Counted from the first letter of the stretch, positions 35,402 to 48,840 are shown. The stretch is DNA of 64,000 bases from Pseudomonas sp. B21-048 (GCF_024748615.1 NZ_CP087168.1:3596001-3660000); one strand, 5' to 3'. Translations and numbers: made by a program. Notes: generated from the sequence alone by a model not told the origin.

Positions 35402-35501
35402 CCTGTAGAAGCTGCCGCAGGTTCGGGCCGCGTTCGGACGATCTTTTGATCTTGTTTTAAAAAGGCAAAGTCAAAAGATCGCAGCCTTCGGCAGCTACGG
35501 T
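35402..35501. repeat. Inverted pair of REP elements (BIME-like)
   Basis: Left unit TGTAGAAGCTGCCGCAGGTT continues to CGTTCGGACGATCTTTTGAT; right unit CAAAAGATCGCAGCCTTCGG ends CAGCTACGG. The units face each other with about 15 bp between, forming a long hairpin downstream of the DUF1275 gene. Confidence 0.85.
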
Positions 35502-35590
35502 TGGATGGGGGGGCACCTGACAGGCAAAGCCCTTCGCCGCCCCGCCGATAAAGCTTTATCATGGCCGCAGTTTTGCTGATCGAGTCCGTC

Positions 35591-35983
35591 ATGAAGTTTG
35601 CCATCGCGCTGTTTTCCGCCGCCCATGCGCCCTCCTCGCGCCGTGCCTTGTTGTTCGCCCAGGCCGCGCTGGCCGGCGGGCATGAGATTGTCCGGCTGTT
35701 TTTCTATCAGGATGGCGTCTACAACGCGTCCGGCAGCGTGGTCACGCCTCAGGACGAGCAGGATTTACCCAAGCAATGGCGCAACTTTGTCAGCGAGCAT
35801 CAACTCGATGGCGTGGTCTGCATCGCCGCCGCCCTGCGCCGTGGAGTGTTGAACGAGGAAGAGGCCCAGCGCTATCAGCGTGAAGCGGTAGCGGTGGGCG
35901 CGCCATGGGAATTGTCCGGCCTCGGCCAGTTGCATGACGCGGTGCAGGACGCTGACCGTTTGATCTGTTTCGGAGGCGCGTGA
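35591..35983 (+). CDS. tusD: Sulfurtransferase TusD
   Basis: First gene of the TusBCD relay that hands sulfur from IscS/TusA to TusE and MnmA for the 2-thio group of wobble uridine in tRNA-Lys, -Glu and -Gln. The 130-aa DsrE-like protein carries Cys77 in LDGVVCIAAALRRGV, matching the catalytic Cys78 region of E. coli TusD. The ATG at 35591 is preferred over the longer form from 35561, which has no conserved sequence. Starts the four-gene run tusDCBE; MnmA is encoded 22 kb away in the same window. Confidence 0.94.
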   Translation: MKFAIALFSAAHAPSSRRALLFAQAALAGGHEIVRLFFYQDGVYNASGSVVTPQDEQDLPKQWRNFVSEHQLDGVVCIAAALRRGVLNEEEAQRYQREAVAVGAPWELSGLGQLHDAVQDADRLICFGGA

Positions 35984-35984
35984 G

Positions 35985-36347
35985 ATGGCTAAATCCTTGC
36001 TGATTATCAGCCGTCAGGCGCCGTGGTCCGGGCCTAATGCGCGGGAAGCGCTGGACATCGTGCTGGCCGGCGGTGCCTTCGATCTGCCGATCGGCCTGCT
36101 GTTTCTCGATGACGGCGTGTTCCAGCTCGCTACGAAACAGGACGCCAAGGCGTTGCAACAGAAAGACCTGAGCGCCAACCTGCAAGCCTTGCCGATGTTT
36201 GGTGTCGATGACCTGTTCGTGTGCGGTGAAAGCGCCGCGGCCCGTGGTCTGGACCCAAAAGGTCTGTCGCTTGAAGAAGCCCAGGTGTTGGCCGCCCAGG
36301 AAATCACCGCCCTTATTGACCGTTACGACCAGGTGATCACCCTCTAA
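35985..36347 (+). CDS. tusC: Sulfur relay protein TusC
   Basis: A 120-aa DsrF-like subunit of the TusBCD hexamer. N terminus MAKSLLIISRQAPWSGPNAREALD and the FDLPIGLLFLDDGVFQL segment are typical. It starts 1 bp after tusD and its TAA stop overlaps the tusB ATG by one base. It has no conserved catalytic Cys in the TusD position apart from one Cys near residue 78 (FVCGES). Confidence 0.92.
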   Translation: MAKSLLIISRQAPWSGPNAREALDIVLAGGAFDLPIGLLFLDDGVFQLATKQDAKALQQKDLSANLQALPMFGVDDLFVCGESAAARGLDPKGLSLEEAQVLAAQEITALIDRYDQVITL

Positions 36348-36640
36348 TGTCGACTTTGCATGTGTTGTCTCATTCCCCTTTCGGCGACGACCGCCTGAGC
36401 AGTTGCCTGCGCGTGATCGGCGCCAACGATGCGCTGCTGCTGAGTGGCGATGCGGCTTATGCCTTGCAGCCAGGCACCGCGCCGTTCGGTACGCTGCAGG
36501 CTCGCAACCTGAAACTGTTCGTGCTGGCCGAAGATGCTCAAGCACGGGCTCTGCAAGTCCCGGACTGGGCCCAGGCCATCGATTACCCGGCCTTCGTCGA
36601 ACTGTCGATTCACTACGACAAGGTCAACAGTTGGCTATGA
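36347..36640 (+). CDS. tusB: Sulfur relay protein TusB
   Basis: A 97-aa DsrH-like subunit completing TusBCD. Typical segments are MSTLHVLSHSPFGDDRL, the GDAAYAL helix start and the end DYPAFVELSIHYDKVNSWL. The ATG overlaps the tusC stop (TAATG) and its own stop overlaps the tusE start (ATGA), showing tight translational coupling. Confidence 0.92.
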   Translation: MSTLHVLSHSPFGDDRLSSCLRVIGANDALLLSGDAAYALQPGTAPFGTLQARNLKLFVLAEDAQARALQVPDWAQAIDYPAFVELSIHYDKVNSWL

Positions 36641-36972
36641 AATCCCTGACGGTCGGCGCACGCGCCATTGAACTGGACAAGGACGGTTTCCTGGTCGAAC
36701 TGAGTGACTGGTCTGCCGAAGTGGCCGCCGCCCTCGCCGCGGCCGAAGACATCGAGTTGAGCCCGGAACACTGGGAGATCCTCGAACTGCTGCGCCGTTT
36801 CTACGACGAATTCCAGCTGTCCCCGGCGACCCGCCCGCTGATCAAGTACACCGCATTGAAACTCGGTCCCGACAAGGGCAACAGCCTGCACCTGAACCGA
36901 CTGTTCAAAGGCACCCCTGCCAAACTCGCCGCGAAACTGGCGGGCCTGCCCAAACCGACGAATTGCTTATGA
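36637..36972 (+). CDS. tusE: Sulfurtransferase TusE (DsrC-like)
   Basis: A 111-aa DsrC/TusE-family carrier that receives sulfur from TusD and binds MnmA. The penultimate Cys110 (KPTNCL end) is the active-site cysteine of the family. The conserved SPEHWEILELLRRFYDEF and SPATRPLIKY segments are present. The ATGA overlaps with tusB and with ybiB link the five genes in one operon. Confidence 0.94.
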   Translation: MKSLTVGARAIELDKDGFLVELSDWSAEVAAALAAAEDIELSPEHWEILELLRRFYDEFQLSPATRPLIKYTALKLGPDKGNSLHLNRLFKGTPAKLAAKLAGLPKPTNCL

Positions 36973-37970
36973 CCGACTATCCAGCACTGACCCTCGAAAC
37001 GCCCGCCGAGCACCCGTTCGCCCAGTTCGTGCGGATCCTTGGTAAAGGCAAACGCGGCGCCCGCGACCTGACCCGAGAGGAAGCCCGCGAGGCCATGGGC
37101 ATGGTGTTCGACGACAAGGTCGAGGACACCCAGCTCGGCGCCTTCCTGATGCTGTTGCGGCACAAGGAAGAAAGCGCCGAGGAGATGGCCGGGTTCACCG
37201 AAGCCTTGCGTGAGCGCCTGAATCCACCGGCGCTGGCGGTCGATCTGGACTGGCCGACGTATGCGGGCAAGAAGCGTCATCTGCCGTGGTATTTGCTGGC
37301 GGCCAAGTGCCTGGCGCAAAACGGCGTGCGCATCTTCATGCATGGCGGCGGCGCGCACACGGCCGGTCGGCTGTACAGCGAACAACTGCTCGAAACGCTG
37401 AGTATTCCGCTGTGCCGAAACTGGCAGCAGGTCGGCGCGGCGCTCGATCAGGGCGGTTTGGCGTTCATGCCATTGATGGACTGGGCTCCGCAACTTCAGC
37501 GGATGATTGACCTGCGCAACACCTTGGGCCTGCGCTCGCCGATCCATTCTCTGGCACGGATTCTCAATCCGCTGGGCGCTCGCTGCGGTCTGCAAAGCAT
37601 TTTCCACCCCGGCTATCAGGCCGTGCATCGCGATGCCAGCGGTTTGCTGGGCGACACCGCCATCGTGATCAAGGGCGACGGCGGTGAAATCGAGATCAAT
37701 CCGGACGCCGACAGTCACCTGTATGGCACCACCGGCGGCGAAAGCTGGGATGAAGAATGGCCACAGCTGTCGACCCAGCGCCACGTAAAACCGGCGAGCC
37801 TTGATCCCGAGCATTTGAAAGCGGTGTGGCGTGGAGACGTGGTCGACAGCTACCCGCAAATGGCGTTGATCTCGACCATGGCCCTGGCGTTGCGCGGCCT
37901 CGGCCAGACCCGCGAGCAAGCGTTCGAAACCGCCCAGCAGTATTGGGATGCAAGGGACCGATCGATTTAA
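36969..37970 (+). CDS. ybiB: YbiB-like protein (TrpD2/anthranilate phosphoribosyltransferase fold)
   Basis: A 333-aa protein with the fold of anthranilate phosphoribosyltransferase; E. coli YbiB (TrpD2) binds nucleic acid rather than making tryptophan. Visible features: LTREEAREAMGMVFDDKVEDTQLGAFL (N-terminal helical domain) and HGGGAHTAGRLYSEQLLETL in the place of the PRPP-binding region. The start ATG overlaps the tusE stop (ATGA); a TTG 6 bp earlier is less likely. The operon position with tRNA-thiolation genes is conserved but unexplained. Confidence 0.87.
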   Translation: MTDYPALTLETPAEHPFAQFVRILGKGKRGARDLTREEAREAMGMVFDDKVEDTQLGAFLMLLRHKEESAEEMAGFTEALRERLNPPALAVDLDWPTYAGKKRHLPWYLLAAKCLAQNGVRIFMHGGGAHTAGRLYSEQLLETLSIPLCRNWQQVGAALDQGGLAFMPLMDWAPQLQRMIDLRNTLGLRSPIHSLARILNPLGARCGLQSIFHPGYQAVHRDASGLLGDTAIVIKGDGGEIEINPDADSHLYGTTGGESWDEEWPQLSTQRHVKPASLDPEHLKAVWRGDVVDSYPQMALISTMALALRGLGQTREQAFETAQQYWDARDRSI

Positions 37971-38060
37971 CCGATCATATACGCCCAACCTTTGCGCTTT
38001 TTGTTCGAACCTATGCGCATAGACTCCTCTCCAACGCTTATCGATTGAGGAGTTTTGAAC

Positions 38061-39059
38061 ATGGGTTTGTTAGTCGAAGGCCGCTGGCAAGATCAGTGGT
38101 ATGAAAGCAAGGACGGCACGTTTCAGCGTGAACAGGCGCAACGTCGCAACTGGCTGACCGCCGACGGCAAGCCAGGCCCGACCGGTGTCGGTGGTTTTGC
38201 CGCCGAGGCTGGTCGCTATCACCTCTACGTATCCCTCGCCTGCCCGTGGGCTCATCGCACATTGATCCTGCGCAAACTCAAAGGTCTCGAAAGCCTGATC
38301 GATGTGTCGGTGGTCAGTTGGCTGATGCTGGAAAACGGCTGGACCTTTGATAAAAATCGGGGCTCAACCGGCGACAAGCTCGATCACTTCAATTTCATGC
38401 ACCAGCGCTACACCGCCGATACCGCCGACTACACCGGCCGCGTCACTGTGCCGGTGCTCTGGGACAAACAGACAAATCGCATCGTCAACAATGAGTCGGC
38501 GGAGATCATCCGCATGTTCAACAGCGCTTTTGATGAGTTGACCGGCAATGACCTGGATTTCTACCCGGCGCCATTGCGGGCCGAGATCGATGCGCTGAAC
38601 GAGCGGATTTATCCAGCGGTGAATAACGGCGTCTATCGCGCCGGGTTTGCTACGTCGCAGCAGGCTTACGAAGAAGCGTTCGATGAGTTGTTTGGTGAGC
38701 TGGATCGGCTGGAGCAGTTGCTGGGTGCAAATCGTTACCTGACGGGTGAATACCTGACGGAAGCGGATATTCGGCTGTTCACGACGATGATTCGCTTCGA
38801 TGCGGTTTACTTCGGGCACTTCAAGTGCAACCTGCGACGGATTGCCGATTATCCGAATCTGTCGAACTGGCTACGGGAGATTTATCAGTGGCTGGGGATT
38901 GCCGAGACGGTGAGTTTTGAACACATCAAGAACCACTACTACGGCAGCCACAAGACCATCAATCCGACCGGGATCGTGCCGAAAGGGCCTGCGCAGGATT
39001 TCACTGCGGCTCATGATCGGGCGCGGTTGAATGGCAAAGGGGTTTGGCGCAAGGCCTGA
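38061..39059 (+). CDS. yqjG: Glutathionyl-hydroquinone reductase YqjG (Xi-class GST)
   Basis: A 332-aa cytosolic enzyme that removes glutathione from glutathionyl-hydroquinones. The active site CPWAHR has catalytic Cys61. The GST-like domains follow with VPVLWDKQTNRIVNNESAEIIRM and the characteristic C-terminal GIAETVSFEHIKNHYYGSH. ATG 38061 has GAGGAG 8 bp upstream (38047-38052); the TTG at 38055 is rejected. Single gene. Confidence 0.94.
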   Translation: MGLLVEGRWQDQWYESKDGTFQREQAQRRNWLTADGKPGPTGVGGFAAEAGRYHLYVSLACPWAHRTLILRKLKGLESLIDVSVVSWLMLENGWTFDKNRGSTGDKLDHFNFMHQRYTADTADYTGRVTVPVLWDKQTNRIVNNESAEIIRMFNSAFDELTGNDLDFYPAPLRAEIDALNERIYPAVNNGVYRAGFATSQQAYEEAFDELFGELDRLEQLLGANRYLTGEYLTEADIRLFTTMIRFDAVYFGHFKCNLRRIADYPNLSNWLREIYQWLGIAETVSFEHIKNHYYGSHKTINPTGIVPKGPAQDFTAAHDRARLNGKGVWRKA

Positions 39060-39064
39060 CAAAT

Positions 39065-39175
39065 GATCGTTCCCACGCGCAGCAAAGGAATGCATCCCGT
39101 GACGCTCTGCGTCACATCCGAAGCGGAACGCGGAGCGTCCCTGGCGGCATTCCCACGCGGAGCGTGGGAACGATC
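39065..39175. repeat. Family B intergenic repeat
   Basis: Begins GATCGTTCCCACGCGCAGCA and ends GCGTGGGAACGATC, with inner arms GACGCTCTGCGTC and GGAACGCGGAGCGTCC. A second copy in reversed orientation lies at 49926-50037. A fragment (GATCGTTCCCACGC) is at 62992. It separates convergent yqjG and cysG. Confidence 0.85.
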
Positions 39176-39186
39176 AAACACAAAAA

Positions 39187-40581
39187 TCAGACCTGCGCCT
39201 GAGCCCCTTCAAACCACGCCAGTTTCTCGCGCAGTTGCACCACTTCCCCGACGATCACCAGCGTCGGCGCATGTACTTCATGCTCCGCCACCAGCCGTGG
39301 AAGGTCGGCCAGGGTGCCTGTAAACACCCGCTGATTGACCGTGGTGCCCTGCTGGATCAACGCCGCCGGGGTATCGGCCGCGCGACCGTGCTTGATCAAC
39401 TGCTCGCAGATGATCGGCAAGCCCACCAACCCCATGTAAAACACCAGGGTTTGCGCCGGCGCGACCAGGTCGGCCCACGGCAAATCGGTGGAACCGTCCT
39501 TGAGGTGCCCGGTGACGAACCGCACCGACTGCGCGTAATCGCGGTGAGTCAGCGGAATCCCGGCATACGCCGCGCAACCGCTGGCGGCGGTGATGCCCGG
39601 TACGACCTGAAACGGAATGCCATGGGCCGCCAGTTCTTCGATCTCTTCACCGCCGCGCCCGAAGATAAACGGATCGCCGCCCTTCAAGCGCACCACGCGC
39701 TTGCCGGCCTTGGCCAGATCCACCAGATGCTGGTTGATCTGCTCCTGAGGCACGGCGTGATCGGCGCGGCGCTTGCCGACGTAGACCCGCTCGGCATCGC
39801 GACGGCACAAATCCAGAATCGCCGGCGCCACCAGACGGTCATACAACACCACGTCGGCTTGCTGCATCAGACGCAAGGCGCGGAAGGTCAACAGGTCGGG
39901 GTCACCCGGCCCCGCGCCCACCAGATAAACTTCGCCGGTCGCGACAGGGGCTTCGCCATTGATTTTCGCCAGCATCAAGCGCTCGGCTTCGGCGCCCTGC
40001 CCGGCCAGTTGCCGGTCGGCAATCGGGCCCTGGAATACATCCTCCCAGAACGCCCGGCGCTGCTGCACGTCCGGAAACAGGCCTTTGACCTGAGTGCGAA
40101 AACGCGCCGCCAGGCCAGCCAGTTGACCGTAGGTGGAAGGAATCCAGGTTTCCAGTTTGGCGCGAATCAACCGCGCCAGCACCGGCGCATCGCCACCGCT
40201 GGACACGGCAATGATCAGCGGAGAACGGTCGACGATCGCCGGGAAGATCACGCTGCACAGGGCTGGCGCGTCCACCACGTTGACCGGCACGCAACGCCGA
40301 TGGGCATCGGCGGAGACTTGCGCGTTCAACGGCTCGTCGTCGGTGGCGGCGATGATCAGCCCGCAACCGTCCAGGTCTGCTTCGACATAGCCACGCAACA
40401 GGCACTCACCACCGCTGCCGACCACTAGCTCGCGCAGTTGCGGTTCGATTTCAGGCGCGACCACCCGCAGCAGCGCACCGGCTTCGGCCAGCAGGCGGGA
40501 TTTGCGCAAGGCAATCTCCCCTCCGCCGACGACCAATACACGACTGCCGCGAAGGTTATGAAACAGCGGCAGATAGTCCAT
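39187..40581 (-). CDS. cysG: Siroheme synthase CysG (multifunctional)
   Basis: A 464-aa fusion enzyme. The N-terminal part (about 1-200) oxidises precorrin-2 and chelates iron, with NAD-binding [17 protein letters not shown] and the catalytic [14 protein letters not shown] region. The C-terminal part (about 217-460) is uroporphyrin-III C-methyltransferase, with [18 protein letters not shown] and [16 protein letters not shown]. Together they turn uroporphyrinogen III into siroheme for nitrite and sulfite reductases. It is the last gene of the minus-strand run; its start abuts the serS stop. Confidence 0.96.
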   Translation of the reverse strand: MDYLPLFHNLRGSRVLVVGGGEIALRKSRLLAEAGALLRVVAPEIEPQLRELVVGSGGECLLRGYVEADLDGCGLIIAATDDEPLNAQVSADAHRRCVPVNVVDAPALCSVIFPAIVDRSPLIIAVSSGGDAPVLARLIRAKLETWIPSTYGQLAGLAARFRTQVKGLFPDVQQRRAFWEDVFQGPIADRQLAGQGAEAERLMLAKINGEAPVATGEVYLVGAGPGDPDLLTFRALRLMQQADVVLYDRLVAPAILDLCRRDAERVYVGKRRADHAVPQEQINQHLVDLAKAGKRVVRLKGGDPFIFGRGGEEIEELAAHGIPFQVVPGITAASGCAAYAGIPLTHRDYAQSVRFVTGHLKDGSTDLPWADLVAPAQTLVFYMGLVGLPIICEQLIKHGRAADTPAALIQQGTTVNQRVFTGTLADLPRLVAEHEVHAPTLVIVGEVVQLREKLAWFEGAQAQV

Positions 40582-41874
<1,293 letters not shown>

Positions 41875-41877
41875 TTA

Positions 41878-42252
41878 TCAAAGTTTGGTCAAGGACAGGC
41901 CGGCCCAAGTGGCAAGTAGCCCGCCGAATACGCTGATCGCCGCATAGCCCAAAGCCAGCGGCACTTGCCCGGTTTCCAGCAGGCGCACCGTATCCAGTGA
42001 AAAGGATGAAAAAGTCGTCAGCCCCCCGAGGAAGCCGACCATCAACCCGGCGCGCACCGCAAACGGTACCTCCGGGCGCATCAAAAACAGACCGTATAGA
42101 ACGCCGATCAGCAAACAGCCCACGATATTAACGGCCAGCGTCGCGGTATAGAAGTGCCGCGGCCAATTCGCGTTGATCCAGTTACCGGTGACGAAGCGCA
42201 ATAGCGTACCGGCGACACCGCCGACAGAAACGGCAACGATCAATGCAATCAC
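41878..42252 (-). CDS. crcB: Fluoride channel CrcB
   Basis: A 124-aa four-helix membrane protein of the Fluc/CrcB family that exports fluoride as an antiparallel dimer. The conserved [12 protein letters not shown] is at about 74-85 and [12 protein letters not shown] at about 16-27. The start overlaps the rarA stop. I saw no fluoride riboswitch in front of it; it is translated inside a housekeeping operon. Confidence 0.93.
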   Translation of the reverse strand: MIALIVAVSVGGVAGTLLRFVTGNWINANWPRHFYTATLAVNIVGCLLIGVLYGLFLMRPEVPFAVRAGLMVGFLGGLTTFSSFSLDTVRLLETGQVPLALGYAAISVFGGLLATWAGLSLTKL

Positions 42253-43577
42253 TATTTTCTCCGCTGCCGTGGGCTTAGACGATCAAGCTGCGCGAGGTGA
42301 CTGAGCTTTTCGCCGATCTTCAGCTCCAGGCCACGGGGCACGGGTTGATAAAACCGTTGCGGTTCGAGCGCGTCCGGGAAGTAGTCTTCGCCAGCGGCGT
42401 AGGCATCCGGCTCATCGTGGGCGTAACGGTATTCGTCGCCATAGCCCAATTGCTTCATCAACTTGGTCGGCGCGTTGCGCAGGTGCAGCGGCACTTCGAG
42501 CGAACCGTGTTCGGTGGCGCTGCGCATCGCGGCTTTGAAGCCCATGTACACCGCGTTGCTTTTCGGCGCGCAGGCCAGATACGTAATGGCCTGGGCCACC
42601 GCCAATTCACCTTCGGGGCTGCCGAGGCGCTCCTGCACTTCCCACGCCGCCAGACACAGGCTGAGAGCGCGAGGGTCGGCGTTGCCGATGTCTTCGCTGG
42701 CCATGCGCACCACGCGCCGGGCCAGATACAGCGGGTCGCAACCGCCGTCGATCATCCGCGCGAACCAATACAGCGCGCCATCGGGATTGGAGCCGCGCAC
42801 CGATTTATGCAACGCGGAAATCTGGTCGTAGAAGGCTTCGCCGCCCTTGTCGAAACGTCGGCGGGTATCGCCGAGCAGACTTTGCAGCAGATCGACGCCG
42901 ATCTCACTATTGTCTTCGGCCAGGTCCGAGGCGTTTTCCAGCAGATTGAGCAGACGCCGGCCATCGCCATCGGCGGCGGACAACAGCATCTGGAAACCTT
43001 CATCGCTGAGCGTCAGTTGCCGCTTGCCCAGCCCACGTTCTTCGGTCAGCGCGCGGTGCACCAGCTTGCGCAAGGCCGTTTCGTCGAGGCTTTTGAGCAC
43101 ATAGACGCGCGCCCGGGACAGGAGTGCGTTATTGAGTTCGAACGAGGGGTTTTCGGTGGTCGCGCCGATGAAAATCAGCGTGCCGTCTTCAACGTACGGC
43201 AGGAACGCATCCTGCTGGGACTTGTTGAAGCGATGCACTTCGTCAACGAACAGGATGGTGCGTTTACCGTACTGCCCGGCCTGCTGTTTGGCGACTTCCA
43301 CCGCCTGACGGATTTCCTTTACGCCAGCCAGCACCGCCGAAACCGTTTCGAAGTGCGCATCCGAGACTTCCGCGAGCAGCCGCGCCAACGTGGTTTTACC
43401 CACCCCCGGCGGGCCCCAGAAAATCATCGAATGCAGGGCACCCTGCTCCAGCGCTTCGCGCAAAGGCTTGCCGCGAGCGAGCAGGTGTTCCTGACCGACG
43501 TACTCGTCCAGATTGGTCGCGCGCAGGCGTGCGGCCAAGGGCTGAGCAATCGGGGCGCTGCGAAACAGGTCCATCAC
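42252..43577 (-). CDS. rarA: Replication-associated recombination protein RarA (MgsA)
   Basis: A 441-aa AAA+ ATPase related to clamp-loader and Holliday-junction helicase subunits, acting at stalled replication forks. Walker [12 protein letters not shown] is at 55-65, Walker [10 protein letters not shown] follows, and sensor 1 [12 protein letters not shown] is present. The C-terminal tetramerisation part includes [20 protein letters not shown]. Starts 63 bp after lolA and overlaps crcB by one base. Confidence 0.95.
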   Translation of the reverse strand: MMDLFRSAPIAQPLAARLRATNLDEYVGQEHLLARGKPLREALEQGALHSMIFWGPPGVGKTTLARLLAEVSDAHFETVSAVLAGVKEIRQAVEVAKQQAGQYGKRTILFVDEVHRFNKSQQDAFLPYVEDGTLIFIGATTENPSFELNNALLSRARVYVLKSLDETALRKLVHRALTEERGLGKRQLTLSDEGFQMLLSAADGDGRRLLNLLENASDLAEDNSEIGVDLLQSLLGDTRRRFDKGGEAFYDQISALHKSVRGSNPDGALYWFARMIDGGCDPLYLARRVVRMASEDIGNADPRALSLCLAAWEVQERLGSPEGELAVAQAITYLACAPKSNAVYMGFKAAMRSATEHGSLEVPLHLRNAPTKLMKQLGYGDEYRYAHDEPDAYAAGEDYFPDALEPQRFYQPVPRGLELKIGEKLSHLAQLDRLSPRQRRK

Positions 43578-43640
43578 TACTTGCGAAACCTCACTGCCTA
43601 TCAGTCAATAATTTGGACACCGCTCCCACAGGTTTGCATT

Positions 43641-44264
43641 TTACTCTTGGATCACGTCGGCACCCTTGGGGATGTCGAACTTGAATTTGGACGCCGGAAT
43701 TGGCTCGTTGGCCTTCACACCGGTAAACAGGATATTGGTGCGCTGACCGACGCTGTCGATCATCTGCATGTCATTGACCAGACCGTTGCGGAACGACAGA
43801 CGCAGGCTGTCGAACAGGCTGTCCTTGGTTTTCGGCTTCAAGGTGAAGTCGATCACGCCGCCGGCTTCCTTGGCGCTGATGTCGAAGCTCTGGCTGATCC
43901 TGGACACGTCACCCGACAGCAGCAATGCCGGCGTCTGAGTCAGGCGCTGATCAAGGTTCTTGATGGTGGCCTGCTCAAGGTCCGGATCCCACAACGTCAC
44001 TTTCTTGCCGTCGGAGACCATCGTTTGTTCGGCCGGCGCGTTGGTGTGCCAATAAAACAAGCCAGGACGCTGCAAGGACATTTCACCGGCGGTTTCCTGC
44101 AACTGGGTGCCGCTGCCATCGAGGGTCAGCTGGGAGAAACGCGCGGTCAGGGTCTGGGATTTTTCCAGCAGTTGAGTCAGACGCGCCACGTCCTTGTCAT
44201 CGGCGTGGGCCGAGAGCGTGGTCAAAGCCAGTACCGGCAGCAACAGCATGCGGATAAGACGCAT
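43641..44264 (-). CDS. lolA: Outer-membrane lipoprotein carrier protein LolA
   Basis: A 207-aa periplasmic chaperone that carries lipoproteins from LolCDE to LolB. Signal peptide [21 protein letters not shown]; body [25 protein letters not shown] and [14 protein letters not shown] are typical. Start at 44264 is chosen because AGGA lies 6 bp upstream and the signal peptide begins there; ATG 44276 would overlap this ribosome binding site. Between ftsK and rarA. Confidence 0.95.
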   Translation of the reverse strand: MRLIRMLLLPVLALTTLSAHADDKDVARLTQLLEKSQTLTARFSQLTLDGSGTQLQETAGEMSLQRPGLFYWHTNAPAEQTMVSDGKKVTLWDPDLEQATIKNLDQRLTQTPALLLSGDVSRISQSFDISAKEAGGVIDFTLKPKTKDSLFDSLRLSFRNGLVNDMQMIDSVGQRTNILFTGVKANEPIPASKFKFDIPKGADVIQE

Positions 44265-44332
44265 GGGAGTCCTCATAAACATTCGTGGGAGTGCGGGCGG
44301 CGCCTCAAGACACCGCCCCTTTCAAAACCGGA

Positions 44333-46738
44333 TCAGTCGCGCACCGGGCCAGGAGCCAGGACTTCACGCGAACCGTTGGTGTTCATGGACGTCACGACCC
44401 CAGCCATTTCCATGGCTTCGATCATGCGCGCCGCGCGGTTGTAGCCGATTTTCAGTTTACGCTGAACCGCGGAGATGGACGCGCGACGGCTTTCCAGGAC
44501 GAACTGCACCGCTTCGTCGTAGAGCGCATCGGTTTCGGCATCGTCGTCACCGCCACCGCCGCCGTTTTCAAAGCCGCTACCGGCCTCTTCGACACCGGCG
44601 AGGATGTCATCGTTGTATTCCGGTGCGCCGCGCAGTTTCCAGGCTTCAACCACGCGGTGAACCTCGTCATCGGACACGAACGCGCCGTGAACACGAATCG
44701 GCAGACTGGTGCCCGGCGGCATGTACAACATATCACCGTGGCCCAGCAGTTGTTCGGCGCCGCCCTGGTCGATGATGGTCCGCGAATCGATCTTGCTCGA
44801 TACCTGGAACGCCATACGGGTCGGAATGTTCGCCTTGATCAGACCGGTGATCACGTCCACCGAAGGACGCTGGGTCGCGAGGATCAAGTGGATACCGGCC
44901 GCACGAGCCTTCTGGGCGATACGGGCGATCAGCTCTTCAACCTTCTTGCCGACGATCATCATCATGTCGGCGAATTCGTCGACAACCACGACGATGGTCG
45001 GCAGTTTTTGCAGCAGGGGTGCCTCGTCGTGGATGCTTTCACGCTTGTACAGCGGATCGCTCAACGGCTCGCCGGCGTCCTGGGCTTCCTTGACCTTGGC
45101 ATTGAAGCCCGACAGGTTACGCACGCCCATCTTCGCCATCAGCTTGTAACGCCGTTCCATCTCGGCGACGCTCCAGCGCAAGGCATTGGCGGCGTCCTTC
45201 ATGTCGGTGACCACCGGGCACAGCAGGTGCGGAATGCCTTCGTAGATCGACAGCTCAAGCATTTTCGGGTCAATCATGATCAGCTTGGCGTCTTCCGGGC
45301 CAGACTTGAACAGAATCGACAGGATCATCGCGTTCACACCCACCGACTTACCGGAACCGGTCGTACCGGCCACCAGCAAGTGCGGCATTTTCGCCAGGTC
45401 GGTGATGACCGGTTTGCCGCCGATATCATGACCCAGGGCCAGGGTGACCGGGGACTTGAAGTTATCGTACTCGGGGGTCGACAAGACCTCGGAGAACCGC
45501 ACGATCTGCCGGTCTTCGTTAGGGATCTCGATACCGACCGTGGTCTTGCCCGGAATCACTTCCACGACACGCACGCTGGTCACGGCCAGGGAACGGGCCA
45601 GGTCTTTCGCCAGGTTGGAGATGCGGCTGACTTTGACGCCGGCGGCTGGCTGGATTTCGTAACGGGTAATGACCGGGCCCGGGTGAATCGAATCCACCGA
45701 GACTTCGACACCGAATTCCTTGAGTTTGATTTCCAGCAAGTGGCCGACGGCCGCCAGGGATTCAGGCGAATAATTGAGTTGTTTCTTTTCCGCGGGGTCG
45801 AGAATCGAGATCGGCGGCAAGGTGCCTTCCACGGCGCTGTCGACGAACAACGGCGCCTGTTTCTCTTTCTCCACGCGTTTGCTCGGAGCGGCCGGTTTTG
45901 GCGGCGCGGGGGCAATCACCGGCGGCACCTGTTTCTCGCGCTCGGACATATGCTTGCTCAGGGCCTGCTCGCGCTCGATCAGACGCTCCTTGACCTTGGC
46001 TTGCTCGCGCTTGTCGGTGACGGTCGGCGCAACCACGTCATGTACGCGATCGTCGACTTCACGCAGTTGGGCGACCAGTTGCTTGCGTTCCATACGGGCC
46101 GCCCACCAGCGATTGGCCGCGCCCTGAAACAGTTCGAACAGATCAAGGGTGATCTTGCCGGTGACGTCCATCACCTTGAACCACGACAGGTCGGTGAACA
46201 CTGTCAGGCCGAACAGGAACAGCGCGATGAACAACAACGTGCTGCCCTGAATGTTCAGCGCATTCCGGGCCAGATCGCCGAGGCTTTCGCCCAAAGCGCC
46301 ACCTGCGCCGGCCGGCAGACCGGTGGCCGCATGGAAATGGATATGGGCCAGCGCCGCGCCCGACAACACCAGAAACACCAGGCCAATCAGGCGCCAGGAG
46401 AACAGCCAGCCGCTCCACTCCCACGGTTCGTGACGCTGGCGGAAGATCTGATACGCCTTGATCGCCAGCAGCAACGGGAAAATGTAGGCAAAGTAACCCA
46501 GGACCATGAACAGGATGTCGGCGCTGTAAGAGCCAGCCGGCCCGCCGAAGTTCTGCACATCATCGATCTTGCTGTTATGACTCCAGCCCGGATCGTCCTT
46601 GCCGTAGGTCAACAAGGCCATCATCAGGAACAGGCACAAGGCGCCGATGGCGATCAATGCACCTTCCTTGAGCCGGTAGTGCAATTGCTGGCGCCAGAGC
46701 GGGACGACTGTTTTAGGTGCTGCGGTGGATTTCTTCAA
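44333..46738 (-). CDS. ftsK: DNA translocase FtsK
   Basis: An 801-aa divisome protein that pumps chromosome ends through the septum and activates Xer recombination at dif. Four transmembrane helices lie at about 22-45, 72-95, 115-135 and 165-185. A short charged linker (about 220-300) follows; it is much shorter than that of E. coli FtsK. The RecA-like motor has Walker [11 protein letters not shown] (458-467) and [12 protein letters not shown]. The gamma winged-helix domain is at the C terminus ([19 protein letters not shown]). First gene of the minus-strand run. Confidence 0.97.
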   Translation of the reverse strand: MKKSTAAPKTVVPLWRQQLHYRLKEGALIAIGALCLFLMMALLTYGKDDPGWSHNSKIDDVQNFGGPAGSYSADILFMVLGYFAYIFPLLLAIKAYQIFRQRHEPWEWSGWLFSWRLIGLVFLVLSGAALAHIHFHAATGLPAGAGGALGESLGDLARNALNIQGSTLLFIALFLFGLTVFTDLSWFKVMDVTGKITLDLFELFQGAANRWWAARMERKQLVAQLREVDDRVHDVVAPTVTDKREQAKVKERLIEREQALSKHMSEREKQVPPVIAPAPPKPAAPSKRVEKEKQAPLFVDSAVEGTLPPISILDPAEKKQLNYSPESLAAVGHLLEIKLKEFGVEVSVDSIHPGPVITRYEIQPAAGVKVSRISNLAKDLARSLAVTSVRVVEVIPGKTTVGIEIPNEDRQIVRFSEVLSTPEYDNFKSPVTLALGHDIGGKPVITDLAKMPHLLVAGTTGSGKSVGVNAMILSILFKSGPEDAKLIMIDPKMLELSIYEGIPHLLCPVVTDMKDAANALRWSVAEMERRYKLMAKMGVRNLSGFNAKVKEAQDAGEPLSDPLYKRESIHDEAPLLQKLPTIVVVVDEFADMMMIVGKKVEELIARIAQKARAAGIHLILATQRPSVDVITGLIKANIPTRMAFQVSSKIDSRTIIDQGGAEQLLGHGDMLYMPPGTSLPIRVHGAFVSDDEVHRVVEAWKLRGAPEYNDDILAGVEEAGSGFENGGGGGDDDAETDALYDEAVQFVLESRRASISAVQRKLKIGYNRAARMIEAMEMAGVVTSMNTNGSREVLAPGPVRD

Positions 46739-48004
<1,266 letters not shown>

Positions 48005-48072
48005 CGGTTAACCTTCTTTCAGGCGGGCTCAACGGCCCGCCACCGCCCTCCCCTTCTGTAAGCCCGGATGCC

Positions 48073-48753
48073 ATGCTGACTTGGTTACAACGCAATAGCC
48101 TGACCTTTCCGCCGCTGGAAAAAGCCATGCGCGACCCCAACGGCCTGCTGGCCGCGGGAGGCGATTTGTCCGCCGATCGCCTGATTCAAGCCTATCGTCA
48201 CGGCTGCTTTCCGTGGTTCTCGGAGGGCCAGCCGATTCTCTGGTGGTCGCCGGATCCACGCACCGTACTGTTTCCCGACGAACTGCATGTCTCCCGCAGC
48301 TTGAACAAACTGCTGCGCCAACAGCGCTACCAAGTGACCTTCGATCGGGATTTTGCCGCGGTCATTCGCGCCTGCGCCGCACCGCGCGAGTACGCTGACG
48401 GCACCTGGATCACCCAAGCGATGCAAGATGCCTATGTCGAGCTGCACAGGCGTGGTTACGCCCATTCGGTGGAAGTCTGGGACGAAGGCGTGCTGGTCGG
48501 CGGGCTCTACGGCCTGGCCATGGGGCAGTTGTTTTTCGGCGAATCGATGTTTAGCCGCGCCGACAACGCCTCCAAATATGGCTTCGCCACACTGGTGCGA
48601 CACCTGAAAGACTCAGGTTTTGTGCTGATCGACTGCCAGATGCCTACCGATCATCTGCACAGTTTGGGTGCCCGAGCGATTCCCCGCCGCGAATTTGCCG
48701 TCTACCTTGCGCGGCACCTGGATCAACCGGGCCATGCAACTTGGGTTTGCTGA
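48073..48753 (+). CDS. aat: Leucyl/phenylalanyl-tRNA--protein transferase
   Basis: A 226-aa transferase that adds Leu or Phe to the N terminus of proteins starting with Lys or Arg, making them ClpS/ClpAP substrates. Conserved segments: [21 protein letters not shown] then [15 protein letters not shown], and [20 protein letters not shown]. The ATG at 48073 begins MLTWLQRNS, the normal family start; a frame back to 48001 overlapping trxB is rejected. Acts in the N-degron route with the products at 48841 and 50094-52778. Confidence 0.96.
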   Translation: MLTWLQRNSLTFPPLEKAMRDPNGLLAAGGDLSADRLIQAYRHGCFPWFSEGQPILWWSPDPRTVLFPDELHVSRSLNKLLRQQRYQVTFDRDFAAVIRACAAPREYADGTWITQAMQDAYVELHRRGYAHSVEVWDEGVLVGGLYGLAMGQLFFGESMFSRADNASKYGFATLVRHLKDSGFVLIDCQMPTDHLHSLGARAIPRREFAVYLARHLDQPGHATWVC

Positions 48754-48840
48754 GCGACTTTTGCGCGCGTGGCTTACACTTAATGCGGGGAAACGAATTG
48801 AGAACGCCCCCTAATCAAAAGCTTATCCCGAGGGTTGATC

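Noticed and set aside
41878..42252. Fluoride riboswitch before crcB
   Set aside because: crcB overlaps the end of rarA, so there is no leader RNA space, and no riboswitch-like sequence was seen.
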